A DNA stretch of 64,000 bases from Streptomyces sp. ML-6 (GCF_030116705.1 NZ_JAOTIK010000001.1:3429001-3493000); one strand, 5' to 3'; positions 7,953 to 16,345 are shown, numbered from the stretch's first letter. Made by a program: numbers and translations. The notes: generated by a model not told the origin, from the sequence alone.

Positions 7953-9380
7953 TCAGCTCTCGTCCGGGCGGGCTTCCGTACGGACCGCACCTGCCGCACC
8001 TGCCGCGCCTGCCGCGCCGCCGGTCCTGGAGGCCGACGTTCCGCCGAGGAAAGCGGCCCAGCCCCGCTCGGGCGCCTGGCCGACACCCAGCGTGCCGAGC
8101 TTCTCCAGCGTCGCCGGATCCTGCGCGTCCAGCCAGTCGGCCAGTTGCCGGAAGGACACGCAGCGCACCTCTTCCTTGGTGCAGACGGCCGCGATGGTCT
8201 CCTCGATGGCGCGCATGTAGGTGCCGCCGTTCCACGACTCGAAGTGGTTGCCGATGATCAACGGGGCGCGGTTGCCGTCGTAGGAGCGGTCGAAGGCCTG
8301 GAGCAGGCCATCGCGCATCTGGTTGCCCCAGTACTCGTGCCGGTCCGGGTCGCCCTGCGTCGTACCGGATTGGTTGAACATGAAGTTGTAGTCCATCGAG
8401 AGGGTCTCGAACCCGCGGCCCGGCACGGGGACGAGCTGCATCGACAGGTCCCAGATCCCGTCCTTCTTCTTCGGCCAGACCTGGTTGTTGACCCCGCTGG
8501 AGTCGTAGCGGAATCCCATCGTCCGCGCCGCGGCCACCATGTTCTTCCGCCCCTCCAGGCAGGGGGTGCGGCCGCCGATGAGTTCCTCGTCGTAGTCGAA
8601 GGGGAGCGGCTTCTCCTCCTTGAGGCCGGGCGTGTTGCTCTTCCAGCTCTTCACGAAGGACTTGGCCTGGTTGATCTCGCTCTTCCACTGCTCCACGGAC
8701 CAGGTGCCGACCCCGCCCTCCGGGCCGCAGAAGTGGCCGTTGAAGTGGGTGCCGATCTCGTCGCCGTCCTCCCAGGCACCACGCACCTGAGTGAGGGTGT
8801 TCCGGATGCCCTCGAGGTCGTTGAAGCCGATGTCGGAGCTGCCGGCGTTGTGCTTCGGCGGGTCGTAGAGCTCCCGCTTGTCCTCCGGCAGCAGGTACAC
8901 GCCGCTGAGGAAGTACGTCATGTTCGCGTGGTACTTCTTGCCCACCTCACGGAAGTGCGAGAACAGCTTCTGGCTGTCCTCGCCCGCACCGTCCCAGGAG
9001 AACACCACGAATTGCGGGGGCTTCTGACCAGGCGCCAGGCGTTCGGGCACGGGCTGCTTCGGCTGGCTGCCGGTGAAGGCGGTGGACCCGTCGCCGATGA
9101 GCCGGAACACGCTCTTGGGCGCAGCCTCGGGGGCCTTCTTCTTCGCCCCGGCAGCCTTCTCCGCCCCCGGGGCGCGCTTCGCGGCTTCCGGACCGGCGGC
9201 GCCGACGTCCGGACCGGAGGAACAACCCGCCATTCCTGCGGTCAGCGCAACGACCGTGACACCCAGGGCGACCCGCCGGGCGGTCCTCGCCGTGGCGGCC
9301 TTCCTCGTGACGGTTCCCCTCCTGGCGACCCTTCCCCGGACGGCTCCCCTCGTGGCGGCCTTCTTCGTGGCGGCCATCAT
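7953..9380 (-). CDS. Lipoprotein polysaccharide deacetylase (NodB-type)
   Basis: A 475-aa exported protein. A lysine/arginine-rich N-region of about 35 residues precedes a hydrophobic core and lipobox LTAGMAGC with the lipidated Cys at residue 53 (numbering from ATG 9380). The NodB fold shows FSWDGAGE in the metal-Asp position, THFNGH as the His-x3-His metal motif, and GGRTPCLEG in the RxP position. The enzyme should remove acetyl groups from a cell-surface polysaccharide; the substrate is not identifiable. The C-terminus is Ala/Gly-rich. The unusually long basic N-region carries near-repeats (KKAATRGAV, RKAATARTA), and the true start could be the second Met. Confidence 0.82.
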   Translation of the reverse strand: MMAATKKAATRGAVRGRVARRGTVTRKAATARTARRVALGVTVVALTAGMAGCSSGPDVGAAGPEAAKRAPGAEKAAGAKKKAPEAAPKSVFRLIGDGSTAFTGSQPKQPVPERLAPGQKPPQFVVFSWDGAGEDSQKLFSHFREVGKKYHANMTYFLSGVYLLPEDKRELYDPPKHNAGSSDIGFNDLEGIRNTLTQVRGAWEDGDEIGTHFNGHFCGPEGGVGTWSVEQWKSEINQAKSFVKSWKSNTPGLKEEKPLPFDYDEELIGGRTPCLEGRKNMVAAARTMGFRYDSSGVNNQVWPKKKDGIWDLSMQLVPVPGRGFETLSMDYNFMFNQSGTTQGDPDRHEYWGNQMRDGLLQAFDRSYDGNRAPLIIGNHFESWNGGTYMRAIEETIAAVCTKEEVRCVSFRQLADWLDAQDPATLEKLGTLGVGQAPERGWAAFLGGTSASRTGGAAGAAGAAGAVRTEARPDES

Positions 9381-9662
9381 CCGCCCACCCTCTTCCTTGC
9401 AAGTGATTTGCGCTGAAAGTGCCCACGCGGCGCGGCCAAGGTCGCATGGGGCCCACCAGAATCAGCACGACAGGCCATATGAAAAGCTACTTATTCACCC
9501 GATTGGGTTTATAAATCGTCTATTTGATCCCAACCGTGGACATGAATCTTTACTCTCCATTACGATCTGTTTACCGAGAGTTGAGAAATCCCGCCGCTGC
9601 ACGCCGTGACCCACGGCCGCGTCCCACATTCCGCGACCGCGCTGCCCGGAGGAGACGGGAAC
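9381..9662. promoter_or_regulatory. AT-rich divergent promoter region
   Basis: Positions about 9470-9590 are strikingly AT-rich for this genome and include GTTTATAAATCG and GATCTGTTTACC. The region separates the leftward deacetylase from the rightward SulP-carbonic anhydrase gene and probably carries both promoters. I cannot fix individual -10 and -35 elements. Confidence 0.45.
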
Positions 9663-12600
9663 ATGTCCGCTTGCGCCCCCATTCGTCATAACCGCACGTC
9701 CCGCAGCTCGCGCCCACCGCGCGCCTCGGGAGTCAAGCGACCGCACAGCCCGCCGCGACCGCCTGCCAAAAGGCGGTTCCACATCGCGGGCTCCGATCTG
9801 TCCGCCTCGATCACTGTCTTCCTGCTTGCCGTCCCCATGTCGCTCGGCCTCGCCGTCGCCATGGACGCCCCGCTCCAGGCCGGGCTCATCTCCGCCGCCA
9901 TCGGCGGTATCGTCGCCGGGCTGCTCGGCGGCACCCCTCTCCAGGTCAGCGGCCCGTCCGCCGGACTGACCGTGGTGACAGCCGAGTTGATCCACCTCTA
10001 CGGCTGGCGCACCACCTGCGCGATCACCATCGGTGCCGGACTGCTGCAGATCCTGCTGGGTTCGATCCGGGCAGCACGCAGCGCCCTCGCCGTCAGCCCC
10101 GCCATCGTGCACGGGACCCTCGCCGGAATCGGCGTGGCCATCGCGCTCGCCCAGTTGCACATCGTGCTCGGCGGCTCGCCACAGAGCTCAGCAGTGGCCA
10201 ATGTGCTTTCCCTGCCGGACCAGTTGAGCCGGTTCTCCCCCGCCGCTCCATTGATCGGCGTCCTGACCATCGCCGTTCTGGTCCTGTGGCCAAGACTTCC
10301 GGGACGGGGCGGCCGAGCGGTACGGAGAATCCCGGCCGCCCTCGCCGCCGTGGTGACCGCCACGGCGGTGGCCGCGGTCGCCGCACCCGGCATCGCCCGC
10401 GTCGACCTGCCCTCCTGGCGGTCGCACGCCTTCCCGGAGATGCCGCACGGGCCCGTACTGGCCCTGGCCACTGCGGTGTTCACGGTGATGCTGGTGGCCA
10501 GCCTGGAGTCGTTGCTCGCCGCGGTCGCCGTGGACAAGCTGTCGGCCGGCCGCGCCGCCGAGCGAACGGCCGCCCGGCCCGATACCAGCTCACCGACGGC
10601 GCCCACGCCCACTGCACCTGTGGCTCCGGCGTCGGGCAGGGGTCCGTCGCCCGGCTCGACCGGCCTTCCCGTTCCGCCCCTCAAGCGTTCCGACCTCGAC
10701 CGCGAACTACGGGCCCAGGGCATCGCCAACGCCCTGTCCGGGCTGGTGGGCGGGCTGGCGGTGTCCGGTGGCGCGGTGCGCAGCTCGGCGAATGTGCGTG
10801 CCGGGGCCACGGGACGTGCCTCCACCGTGCTGCACGGGGTCTGGATGCTGCTCGCCACCGTGCTGCTCGTCACCGTGCTGGAGTGGATCCCGCTGGCGGC
10901 GCTCGCCGCACTGGTGATGATGGTCGGCATCCAGATGGTGAATTTCGCCCACATCCGCAATGTCCACAAGCACCGCGAGTTCCTGGTGTACGGGGCGACG
11001 ATCACCGGTGTCCTGCTCTTCGGGGTGCTCAAGGGGGTGGCGATCGGCATCGCTGCGGCCGTGGCCATGGCACTGCACCGGTTGGGCCGGACCCGGATCA
11101 CGGTGACCGAACAAGGCGGGCAGCATCTGGTCGTCGTGCGGGGGCAGTTGACGTTCCTCGCGGTGCCCCGGCTCAGCCGGACGCTCGGCCAGCTGCCCCA
11201 GGGCGGTGACGCCGTCGTCGAGCTGGACGGCTTCTTCATGGACCATGCGGCGTACGAGGCGATCCAGGACTGGAGCAACGCCCAGACCGCCCATGGCGGC
11301 AGGGTTGTGTTCACCGGGAGGTCCGGCGGCCGGATCGCCGAGCCGGCCTCGGCGGCGCACTCCTGCTGCCGCCCGTGGACGCCGTGGCGCAACCATCACT
11401 GCCACGACGAGCCCACCCGCGTGCCCGCGCTCCGCCATGACACCGGTGCACCCTTCGCCAAAGCCTCCTTCGCCAAGGCTCCTTTCGCCGAGGCCCTCTC
11501 CGGCTCGGGTCCCGTCTCCGTCCTCGACATCGGCATCGGCATCGGCACGGCCCCTGCCCACGATGCCGGCACGGGCTGGAGCGCCTCCCCCGGCAATGCG
11601 CTCGACAACGCCCCGGGCCCCGTCGAACCCACTGCTCCCACAGGCCCCGTCGAACCCGCCGGTCCCGTCACAGCCGACGCCCCGGCGGGCCACGCCCCGC
11701 CCGGCATCAGCAGCCGAACAGCCGGTCTTTCTCCCGGCTCGTCCACCGGCTCACCCATCGTTCCGTCCGCCGCCCCGGTGGCCGCCCCAAGCACCCCACG
11801 CATCACCGCACCCAACGCCCCGACCGATGGCGCATCGTCCGCTGGCACCCCGACCGACAGCACATCGCCCCGTGGAGCCTCGACCGGAAACGCCTCGTCC
11901 GGTGGTGTCCAGGCCTACGGAGCCCCCATCGGCAGCGTCCCGATCGGCGGCATCCCCACCGGTGGCGTCCCAGCAGGCGGCACGCCACGCAGGACGGGGG
12001 GCGACCGGCTGGTCAGCGGTCTGAGTTCGTTCCAGCGCAACACCGCCCCGTTGGTGCGCGGTGAGCTGGCCCGGCTGGCCCTCGAGGGACAGCGCCCGTC
12101 CCAGCTCTTCATCACCTGCGCCGATTCCCGGCTGGTCACCAGCATGATCACGGCGAGCGGCCCGGGGGACCTGTTCACCGTGCGGAACATCGGCAATCTG
12201 GTGCCCCTGCCGGACACCGAGTCGGGGGACGATTCGGTGGGCGCCGCGATCGAGTACGCGGTGGACGTGCTGAAGGTCGAGTCCATCACCGTCTGCGGGC
12301 ACTCCGGCTGCGGCGCGATGCAGGCCCTCCTCGGCGGCGAACCGGACCAGGACGCTCCCCCCACCGCGCTGTGGCGGTGGCTGAGACACGGGCTGCCGAG
12401 CCTCAACAGAATGACGTCCCGGAATCACGCCTGGGCCCGGATCTCCGGACGGCTTCCGGCCGATGCGCTCGAACAGCTGTGCCTCACCAATGTGGTCCAG
12501 CAGCTGGACCATTTGCGGTCCCACGAAGCGGTGGCTCGGCGGCTCGCCGAGGGGACGCTCCAGTTGCACGGGATGTACTTCCATGTGGGCGAGGCGCAGG

Positions 12601-12845
12601 CGTATCTGCTGACCGAGGAGGCGAGCAGCGGGCTGGCCCTGGACGAGGTCTTCGACCCCGTGGGCCCCGAGGCCACCGACTCCCGCAGACCTGTGTGCTC
12701 CACCGCACCCCTCACCCTCCCGCCCCTCACCATCCCACCCATCACCGCCTCGCCCGCCGCCATGTCACCCACCGGCGCATCACCCACCGTTCCGGGTGGT
12801 CCTTCCGATACCGGTCCGGGCGCGCCGGAACACACCAAGGCCTGA
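9663..12845 (+). CDS. SulP anion transporter fused to beta-carbonic anhydrase
   Basis: A 1060-aa fusion protein. ATG 9663 is preceded by GGAGGAGACGGGAAC, which decides the start over the upstream GTG 9606. Residues about 40-470 form the multi-helix SulP transporter, opening with the family-like SDLSASITVFLLAVPMSLGL, and about 478-565 form a STAS domain. A 200-residue Pro/Ser/Thr/Gly/Ala linker follows. The beta-carbonic anhydrase (about 779-1000) has zinc ligands C819, H880 and C883 in TCADSR and CGHSGCG, with the Asp821-Arg823 dyad. SulP-CA fusions are proposed to couple bicarbonate transport to CO2/HCO3- interconversion. The C-terminal 60 residues are again low complexity. Flanked by terminator-like hairpin 12913-12965. 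Confidence 0.9.
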   Translation: MSACAPIRHNRTSRSSRPPRASGVKRPHSPPRPPAKRRFHIAGSDLSASITVFLLAVPMSLGLAVAMDAPLQAGLISAAIGGIVAGLLGGTPLQVSGPSAGLTVVTAELIHLYGWRTTCAITIGAGLLQILLGSIRAARSALAVSPAIVHGTLAGIGVAIALAQLHIVLGGSPQSSAVANVLSLPDQLSRFSPAAPLIGVLTIAVLVLWPRLPGRGGRAVRRIPAALAAVVTATAVAAVAAPGIARVDLPSWRSHAFPEMPHGPVLALATAVFTVMLVASLESLLAAVAVDKLSAGRAAERTAARPDTSSPTAPTPTAPVAPASGRGPSPGSTGLPVPPLKRSDLDRELRAQGIANALSGLVGGLAVSGGAVRSSANVRAGATGRASTVLHGVWMLLATVLLVTVLEWIPLAALAALVMMVGIQMVNFAHIRNVHKHREFLVYGATITGVLLFGVLKGVAIGIAAAVAMALHRLGRTRITVTEQGGQHLVVVRGQLTFLAVPRLSRTLGQLPQGGDAVVELDGFFMDHAAYEAIQDWSNAQTAHGGRVVFTGRSGGRIAEPASAAHSCCRPWTPWRNHHCHDEPTRVPALRHDTGAPFAKASFAKAPFAEALSGSGPVSVLDIGIGIGTAPAHDAGTGWSASPGNALDNAPGPVEPTAPTGPVEPAGPVTADAPAGHAPPGISSRTAGLSPGSSTGSPIVPSAAPVAAPSTPRITAPNAPTDGASSAGTPTDSTSPRGASTGNASSGGVQAYGAPIGSVPIGGIPTGGVPAGGTPRRTGGDRLVSGLSSFQRNTAPLVRGELARLALEGQRPSQLFITCADSRLVTSMITASGPGDLFTVRNIGNLVPLPDTESGDDSVGAAIEYAVDVLKVESITVCGHSGCGAMQALLGGEPDQDAPPTALWRWLRHGLPSLNRMTSRNHAWARISGRLPADALEQLCLTNVVQQLDHLRSHEAVARRLAEGTLQLHGMYFHVGEAQAYLLTEEASSGLALDEVFDPVGPEATDSRRPVCSTAPLTLPPLTIPPITASPAAMSPTGASPTVPGGPSDTGPGAPEHTKA

Positions 12846-12912
12846 ACCGGTTTCGTCCCCGGTCCGTGAGACCTTGTGGTCCCGCCTCCGCGCGGCTCCG
12901 CGTCGTTCTGCC

Positions 12913-12965
12913 CCGCATGACACCGCAATGCCCGGCTCCGCTCCGCATTGCGCGGTCATGCGCGG
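12913..12965. terminator. Imperfect hairpin after the SulP-CA gene
   Basis: The arms 12913-12931 and 12945-12965 pair with small bulges (CATGACACCGCAATGC against GCATTGCGCGGTCATG). It lies between the SulP-CA stop and the acs promoter and probably ends SulP-CA transcription. Confidence 0.5.
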
Positions 12966-13112
12966 CACGGCTCGCACCGCACGCGGATGCGGGACGGTCC
13001 CCATACACGAGACACAGGTCTAAACCAATTCCCGGCAGACACTTGTCACCCGGCCCCCGGCCTGATGAGCTATGCCCGGGACACAACGGACACCCTGGGA
13101 ATGGGAGATGTC
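12966..13112 (+). promoter_or_regulatory. Native acs promoter/leader, now uncoupled from acs
   Basis: This segment lies upstream of the native GTG start of acs. A Shine-Dalgarno GGGAG at 13103-13107 sits 5 bases before GTG 13113. Because the prophage separates it from the acs body, it now drives only the 23-codon remnant. I cannot identify the -10 and -35 elements with confidence. Confidence 0.45.
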
Positions 13113-13184
13113 GTGAGCAACGAAAGCCTGGCCAACCTGCTCAAGGAGGAAAGGGAAGGACGCTCGTTACCAACATGGTTGTGA
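13113..13184 (+). pseudogene. acs: 5' remnant of acs (host N-terminus cut by the prophage)
   Basis: GTG 13113 opens a frame reading VSNESLANLLKEER, the conserved Streptomyces acetyl-CoA synthetase N-terminus. It leaves the host sequence after the 19-bp attL core and stops at TGA 13182 after 23 codons. The matching acs body resumes after the attR core at 55091. Precise excision would rejoin the two in frame. Confidence 0.9.
13132..13150. other. attL core
   Basis: CCAACCTGCTCAAGGAGGA, identical to attR 55072-55090. It lies in codons 7-13 of native acs. The integrase stop codon is 42 bp to the right. Serine integrases cut at a 2-bp crossover within such a core, so the functional crossover is somewhere inside these 19 bp. 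Confidence 0.9.
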
Positions 13185-13191
13185 CCTGCGG

Positions 13192-14847
13192 TTATGCATT
13201 GGCGCGGCGGCCGAGTAGCTGCGGATCACCTTCCCAGACGGCTACCGGGACCGCGTATGCGGGAATCTTCGCCCCGCTCGGCGCGGTCGACTTCGGGTAG
13301 ATCCACACCCCACGGAGCACGGTCCGCAGCATCGACCGACGCGTCTCGACCGGAGTAATCTCCCACCGGTCGATAAGGCCGCGAACAACGGGCAGGTAGT
13401 CGGCCGGATTGACCTCATCCTGATCCGCGCTCTGATCCAATTCGGCCAGCTCAGCCGTTACGCCCTCCTGCTCCTTCACGAGTCGGTCGCGCTCGCGAAT
13501 GTATGAGTCCTCGGGAATGATGTTGCGGCTGACCAAGCTGGTCTGCCGGTCGATTTCCTCCTGAATTTCCCCGAGTCGGCCATTCAGGCGCTGGCGGGCG
13601 GCATTCAGCCGCTCATGGGGACTGGCGACCTCCTCGCCGAGCTGCTGCGGAATCTTCGCCGCCTCGGTCTCAATCTCGTTGGCCCATTGGCGCAGTCGCT
13701 TTTTTACGGCGTCCTCGGCAACGCTGCGCAGGATGTACGCCCCGTCGCAGGTGCCGTTGTCCTTCATGGCCGAGCACCGGAACATGTATCCCGGCTTCCT
13801 GATCAATACTTTCCCGGCGCCGTAGGTGGCACCGCCGGCGGCTGATGCGGTGCCGCCGCAGCGTATGCAACGCATGAGGCCGGATGTGCTGTAGGCCGGT
13901 TGCCGGTTGCCGCTGGGGGTGTTGCGCGCCCTTTCCCGCTTTTCCTTGTACGCCTCCCACACGTCCTCGGGAACAATGGGCTCGTGGTCTCCTGGCACCC
14001 AAATTCGGGCGGGGCACTTCTCGCCGCGTGATGCAGTGCTGTCGGGGTCCTTGGGAGGGCAGTCGCAGTCATCGGGGTGGTACCGAATCCAGCCGGCTGC
14101 GAAGCCGCTGTCCATGTAGCGGGTGAGCCCCGACTGAAGCCACGGTTTGCCCTTGGTGCCCATGTACCCGCGGGAGCCGAGCCACTGCGTCACCGACCCC
14201 ATGGACGCCCCGTCGGCCACGCGCTCGTACAGGTCGGTGACAATCCGCCCGGTGTCGTCTGGCTCGTACCACTCGCGGCTGATCGTGCCTGTCGTCTCGT
14301 CGATGCGGCGGCGGTGCCAGACGTACCCCCACCGCTTCCCGCCCGTGGCAGGGAGGCCGGCGGCGCGGCGGTGGCCACGGGTCTCCGCCCATGACTGGCC
14401 GATGAGGTCGGATTCGTACTCAGCGAATTTCAGGCTGATTCCCTGCTGGAAACGGCCGAAGGGGGTCCGGGTATCGGCCGCCTCGGTCGCCGATTCGAGA
14501 GTGCCGCCCGCAGCTTCCAACCGGGCCAGGTTGAGGGCGTTGCCGCGGCGGGACCGACCGAACCGGCTGTATCGCCAGACGGCGATACCGCGGGCCTGCC
14601 GTTCTTCGACCCACCGAATTCCTTCGGCGATGCGCCGCTTGAGCAGGCGGCCCGACACGTCGAGGTCTTCGATCCAGTGCACGATTTCCTTGTTGTTGCG
14701 CTCGGCCCACGCCGTAATTGCGGTGCGCTGGATTTCGTCGCTGATCTTCTCCTCGTAGTAGGTGCTGACACGGATATATGCCACGAAGGGCTCACGCATG
14801 GTGCTGCGTGAGCCCTTCGGGCGGGGGCGGTCGTGTCGTGGGATCAC
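13192..14847 (-). CDS. int: Large serine recombinase (phage integrase)
   Basis: A 551-aa large serine integrase. The N-terminal catalytic domain has YIRVSTYYEE with the presumed nucleophile Ser28 and the downstream WRYSRFGRSRRGN region. The recombinase domain follows, then a zinc ribbon (CIRCGG ... CSAMKDNGTC), and a coiled-coil segment (about 420-480) that controls directionality in this family. GTG 14847 overlaps the stop of the upstream gene as GTGA and has GGGAG five bases away, so it is preferred over internal ATG 14799. The gene ends beside attL, the usual arrangement for attP-adjacent int. The target is acs. No recombination directionality factor can be named. Confidence 0.95.
   Translation of the reverse strand: MIPRHDRPRPKGSRSTMREPFVAYIRVSTYYEEKISDEIQRTAITAWAERNNKEIVHWIEDLDVSGRLLKRRIAEGIRWVEERQARGIAVWRYSRFGRSRRGNALNLARLEAAGGTLESATEAADTRTPFGRFQQGISLKFAEYESDLIGQSWAETRGHRRAAGLPATGGKRWGYVWHRRRIDETTGTISREWYEPDDTGRIVTDLYERVADGASMGSVTQWLGSRGYMGTKGKPWLQSGLTRYMDSGFAAGWIRYHPDDCDCPPKDPDSTASRGEKCPARIWVPGDHEPIVPEDVWEAYKEKRERARNTPSGNRQPAYSTSGLMRCIRCGGTASAAGGATYGAGKVLIRKPGYMFRCSAMKDNGTCDGAYILRSVAEDAVKKRLRQWANEIETEAAKIPQQLGEEVASPHERLNAARQRLNGRLGEIQEEIDRQTSLVSRNIIPEDSYIRERDRLVKEQEGVTAELAELDQSADQDEVNPADYLPVVRGLIDRWEITPVETRRSMLRTVLRGVWIYPKSTAPSGAKIPAYAVPVAVWEGDPQLLGRRANA
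14784..14819. promoter_or_regulatory. 15-bp perfect inverted repeat in the 5' coding part of int
   Basis: CGAAGGGCTCACGCA (14784-14798) and TGCGTGAGCCCTTCG (14805-14819) flank a 6-nt loop. The arms include TCACGCATG and TGCGTGA, matching half-sites of the control-region dyad at 15825-15857. It may be an operator, or an mRNA hairpin around codons 10-22 of int. Confidence 0.5.
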
Positions 14848-15170
14848 GGGGTCTCCCGGGTAGTGCGTCGCTGGAATGCCACGACGGAGCGTTCGGGCGG
14901 CGCGGCTGCAAGTTTGGCGTCGTGCTGGATGACGGCGCGGGCGAGAGCGGCGCTGTCGGCCTGCGCTACCTGCTCGGCGGCGTATTCACGTGCTGCTCGG
15001 GTGCCGGTGACTGCCGATGCGGCGGAGCCGGCGGTGGTGACTACGGCCCCGGTTACCACGCATGGGCCCACCATTTCGACTGTGGCGATGCTGGTGAGCA
15101 GGATGGTGAGGCCGACAACGAGGAGTCCGGCCGAGTATGAGGCGGTCAGGTAGGTGGTGCGAGCAGACAC
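14844..15170 (-). CDS. Small two-helix membrane protein between repressor and integrase
   Basis: A protein of about 108 aa. AGAAAGG lies 7 bases before GTG 15170, which I prefer to TTG 15176. Two hydrophobic segments (SAGLLVVGLTILLTSIATV; VGPCVVTGAVVTTAGSAASAV) are followed by a charged C-terminal half with RRTTRETP at the end. Its stop overlaps the int start. A membrane protein co-transcribed with repressor and integrase would be expressed in the lysogen, so superinfection exclusion is a reasonable but untested role. No family recognised. Confidence 0.6.
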   Translation of the reverse strand: MSARTTYLTASYSAGLLVVGLTILLTSIATVEMVGPCVVTGAVVTTAGSAASAVTGTRAAREYAAEQVAQADSAALARAVIQHDAKLAAAPPERSVVAFQRRTTRETP

Positions 15171-15182
15171 GAGCAAGCCTTT

Positions 15183-15587
15183 CTAGGTGGTGCCCCCCTT
15201 GGCGTGGAGGGCGCTGAGCAGACTCAGCACCGCGTTTTGGTCGGCCGCATCGGTGGCCCCGAGGGCTTCGAGTGCTTCGTCCTTGGTGATGGTGCGGGGG
15301 CGGAATTCGCCTGAAAGCTCCTCGGGGGGCAGGAAGCCGGCCCGTACGAGCAGGGGGAGAACCGGTTCACCGAGCGTCTTTGCCACCGCCAGCAAGGTGC
15401 GCGCGTCAGGGCGCCCCTTGCCGCGGAGGAGTCGCGAGACAGTGGCCGGGGGGAGGTCGGCGGCCTCAGCGAGTCTGGCGGGGGTGCCTCTCTCGTCTGG
15501 GTCGTATCCGTGGCGGGGAAGTGCCCAGCGCAGCCACTCGTCGACACCAGCGTCGAGTGGGGGTTCGGGGGTGCGAGCCGTGGTCAT
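15183..15587 (-). CDS. XRE-family phage repressor (CI-like)
   Basis: A 134-aa protein from ATG 15587; the longer frame to 15698 runs through the control region and is unlikely. Residues about 25-75 carry a helix-turn-helix (TPARLAEAADLPPATVSRLLRGKGRPDA, cited in part: LAEAADLPPATVSRLL). The C-terminal part is acidic and helical with no S24 protease motif, so induction would not be by LexA-like self-cleavage. It is the first gene of the leftward repressor-membrane protein-int operon and divergent from the early genes, the classical repressor position. Confidence 0.82.
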   Translation of the reverse strand: MTTARTPEPPLDAGVDEWLRWALPRHGYDPDERGTPARLAEAADLPPATVSRLLRGKGRPDARTLLAVAKTLGEPVLPLLVRAGFLPPEELSGEFRPRTITKDEALEALGATDAADQNAVLSLLSALHAKGGTT

Positions 15588-15872
15588 GGCACCAATGTAT
15601 CGCGCATGAGCGATTCCTCGATCCCTGCGCACACTTCTTACACATGCGTAGCCCCCCACGCCGGTTCCCCTTGGGCGAGCAGCCACGGTATCGCACACAC
15701 GAGCGACTAACTATGCGTACGACGCTTTTTGCTCGCTCACAGTCACTATCCCATCACGGCAGACTCAAGTCGAGCTCCACGCTTCCCTCACGAATATTCC
15801 ACGCACGATCGATACATGCTATGTTTCATGCGTGATCGATCGCCGATCACGCATGAACAATCGAGGTGTGCT
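15588..15872. promoter_or_regulatory. Divergent lysogeny/early control region
   Basis: The 285 bases between the repressor and the first early gene are AT-richer than the genes. They hold repeated half-sites resembling CATGCGT: CGCATGA near 15604, CATGCGTA at 15644, TATGCGTA at 15712 and the perfect dyad at 15825-15857. This is the arrangement expected of operators for the repressor and a Cro-like protein. Promoters for both directions should lie here. Confidence 0.7.
15818..15857 (+). promoter_or_regulatory. Early promoter/operator with perfect 14-bp dyad
   Basis: TTCATGCGTGATCG (15825-15838) and CGATCACGCATGAA (15844-15857) form a perfect dyad with a 5-bp spacer. It overlaps GCTATGTTTCATGCGTG (15818-15834), in which TATGTT is a good -10 hexamer. 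The 17-bp string is repeated exactly at 25014-25030. Binding here would block the early promoter. Confidence 0.75.
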
Positions 15873-16079
15873 GTGGCCTTTGACCCCCGACCGCTCCGGA
15901 CCGCCGCCGCCGCCTGCGGCGACAACCAGGTCACCCAGATCGCCGCGCGGCTGCGGGCGCCCTACTCCACGGTCCGCCGGTGGACCGGCGGCCAGGGCGA
16001 GCCCAACGGCCCCGCGCTCGCCAACATCGAGCGCACCTACGGCGTCACCGCAGCATCGCTGTACCCGGCCGCGGAATGA
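15873..16079 (+). CDS. Small HTH protein (Cro- or excisionase-like)
   Basis: A 68-aa protein from GTG 15873 with GAGG 6 bases upstream. A helix-turn-helix is visible at about residues 18-40 (QVTQIAARLRAPYSTVRRWT). It is the first rightward gene after the dyad operator and divergent from the repressor, which fits a Cro-like antirepressor or a recombination directionality factor. Sequence alone does not decide between these. The stop overlaps the next gene by 4 bases. Confidence 0.65.
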   Translation: MAFDPRPLRTAAAACGDNQVTQIAARLRAPYSTVRRWTGGQGEPNGPALANIERTYGVTAASLYPAAE

Positions 16080-16282
16080 CCGCGCTGCGCCGCCGCCAGG
16101 CGATACGAGACGCGGCACGCATCTGGCGTCACGGCCTTGACGCCATGGACCGGATGACCGTCGCCGACGCCGCCCGCGCCTGCCACCAGCCCGGTGGTCC
16201 CTCGCTCGCCGACCTGGAGCAACGCATCACCGAGGACCGGGCCGCCCGCAGGAGCCCGGCCGACCGCCGCACTGCCGCCTGA
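16076..16282 (+). CDS. Small phage protein of unknown function
   Basis: A 68-aa Arg/Ala-rich helical protein from ATG 16076, coupled by ATGA overlap to the HTH gene. It contains the segment TVADAARACHQPGG. Basic termini suggest nucleic-acid contact, but no family is recognised. It ends just before the hairpin at 16291. Confidence 0.5.
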   Translation: MTALRRRQAIRDAARIWRHGLDAMDRMTVADAARACHQPGGPSLADLEQRITEDRAARRSPADRRTAA

Positions 16283-16290
16283 AAACCAAA

Positions 16291-16319
16291 GGGCCGCCCG
16301 GTCGCGACCCGGACGGCCC
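16291..16319 (+). terminator. Hairpin after the first early gene pair
   Basis: GGGCCG-CCGG paired with CCGG-CGGCCC around one mismatch and a 7-nt loop. It lies in the 63-bp gap before the next gene and may attenuate early transcription. Confidence 0.45.
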
Positions 16320-16345
16320 ACCACGACCCGTAGGAGACACGAATC

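Noticed and set aside
13150..13300. Frame from the attL core reading antisense to int
   Set aside because: Although the core carries a perfect AAGGAGGA, the following frame is the complement of int and has no independent support.
14799..14799. ATG 14799 as the integrase start
   Set aside because: It lacks a Shine-Dalgarno. GTG 14847 has GGGAG and overlaps the upstream stop, so the longer protein is preferred.
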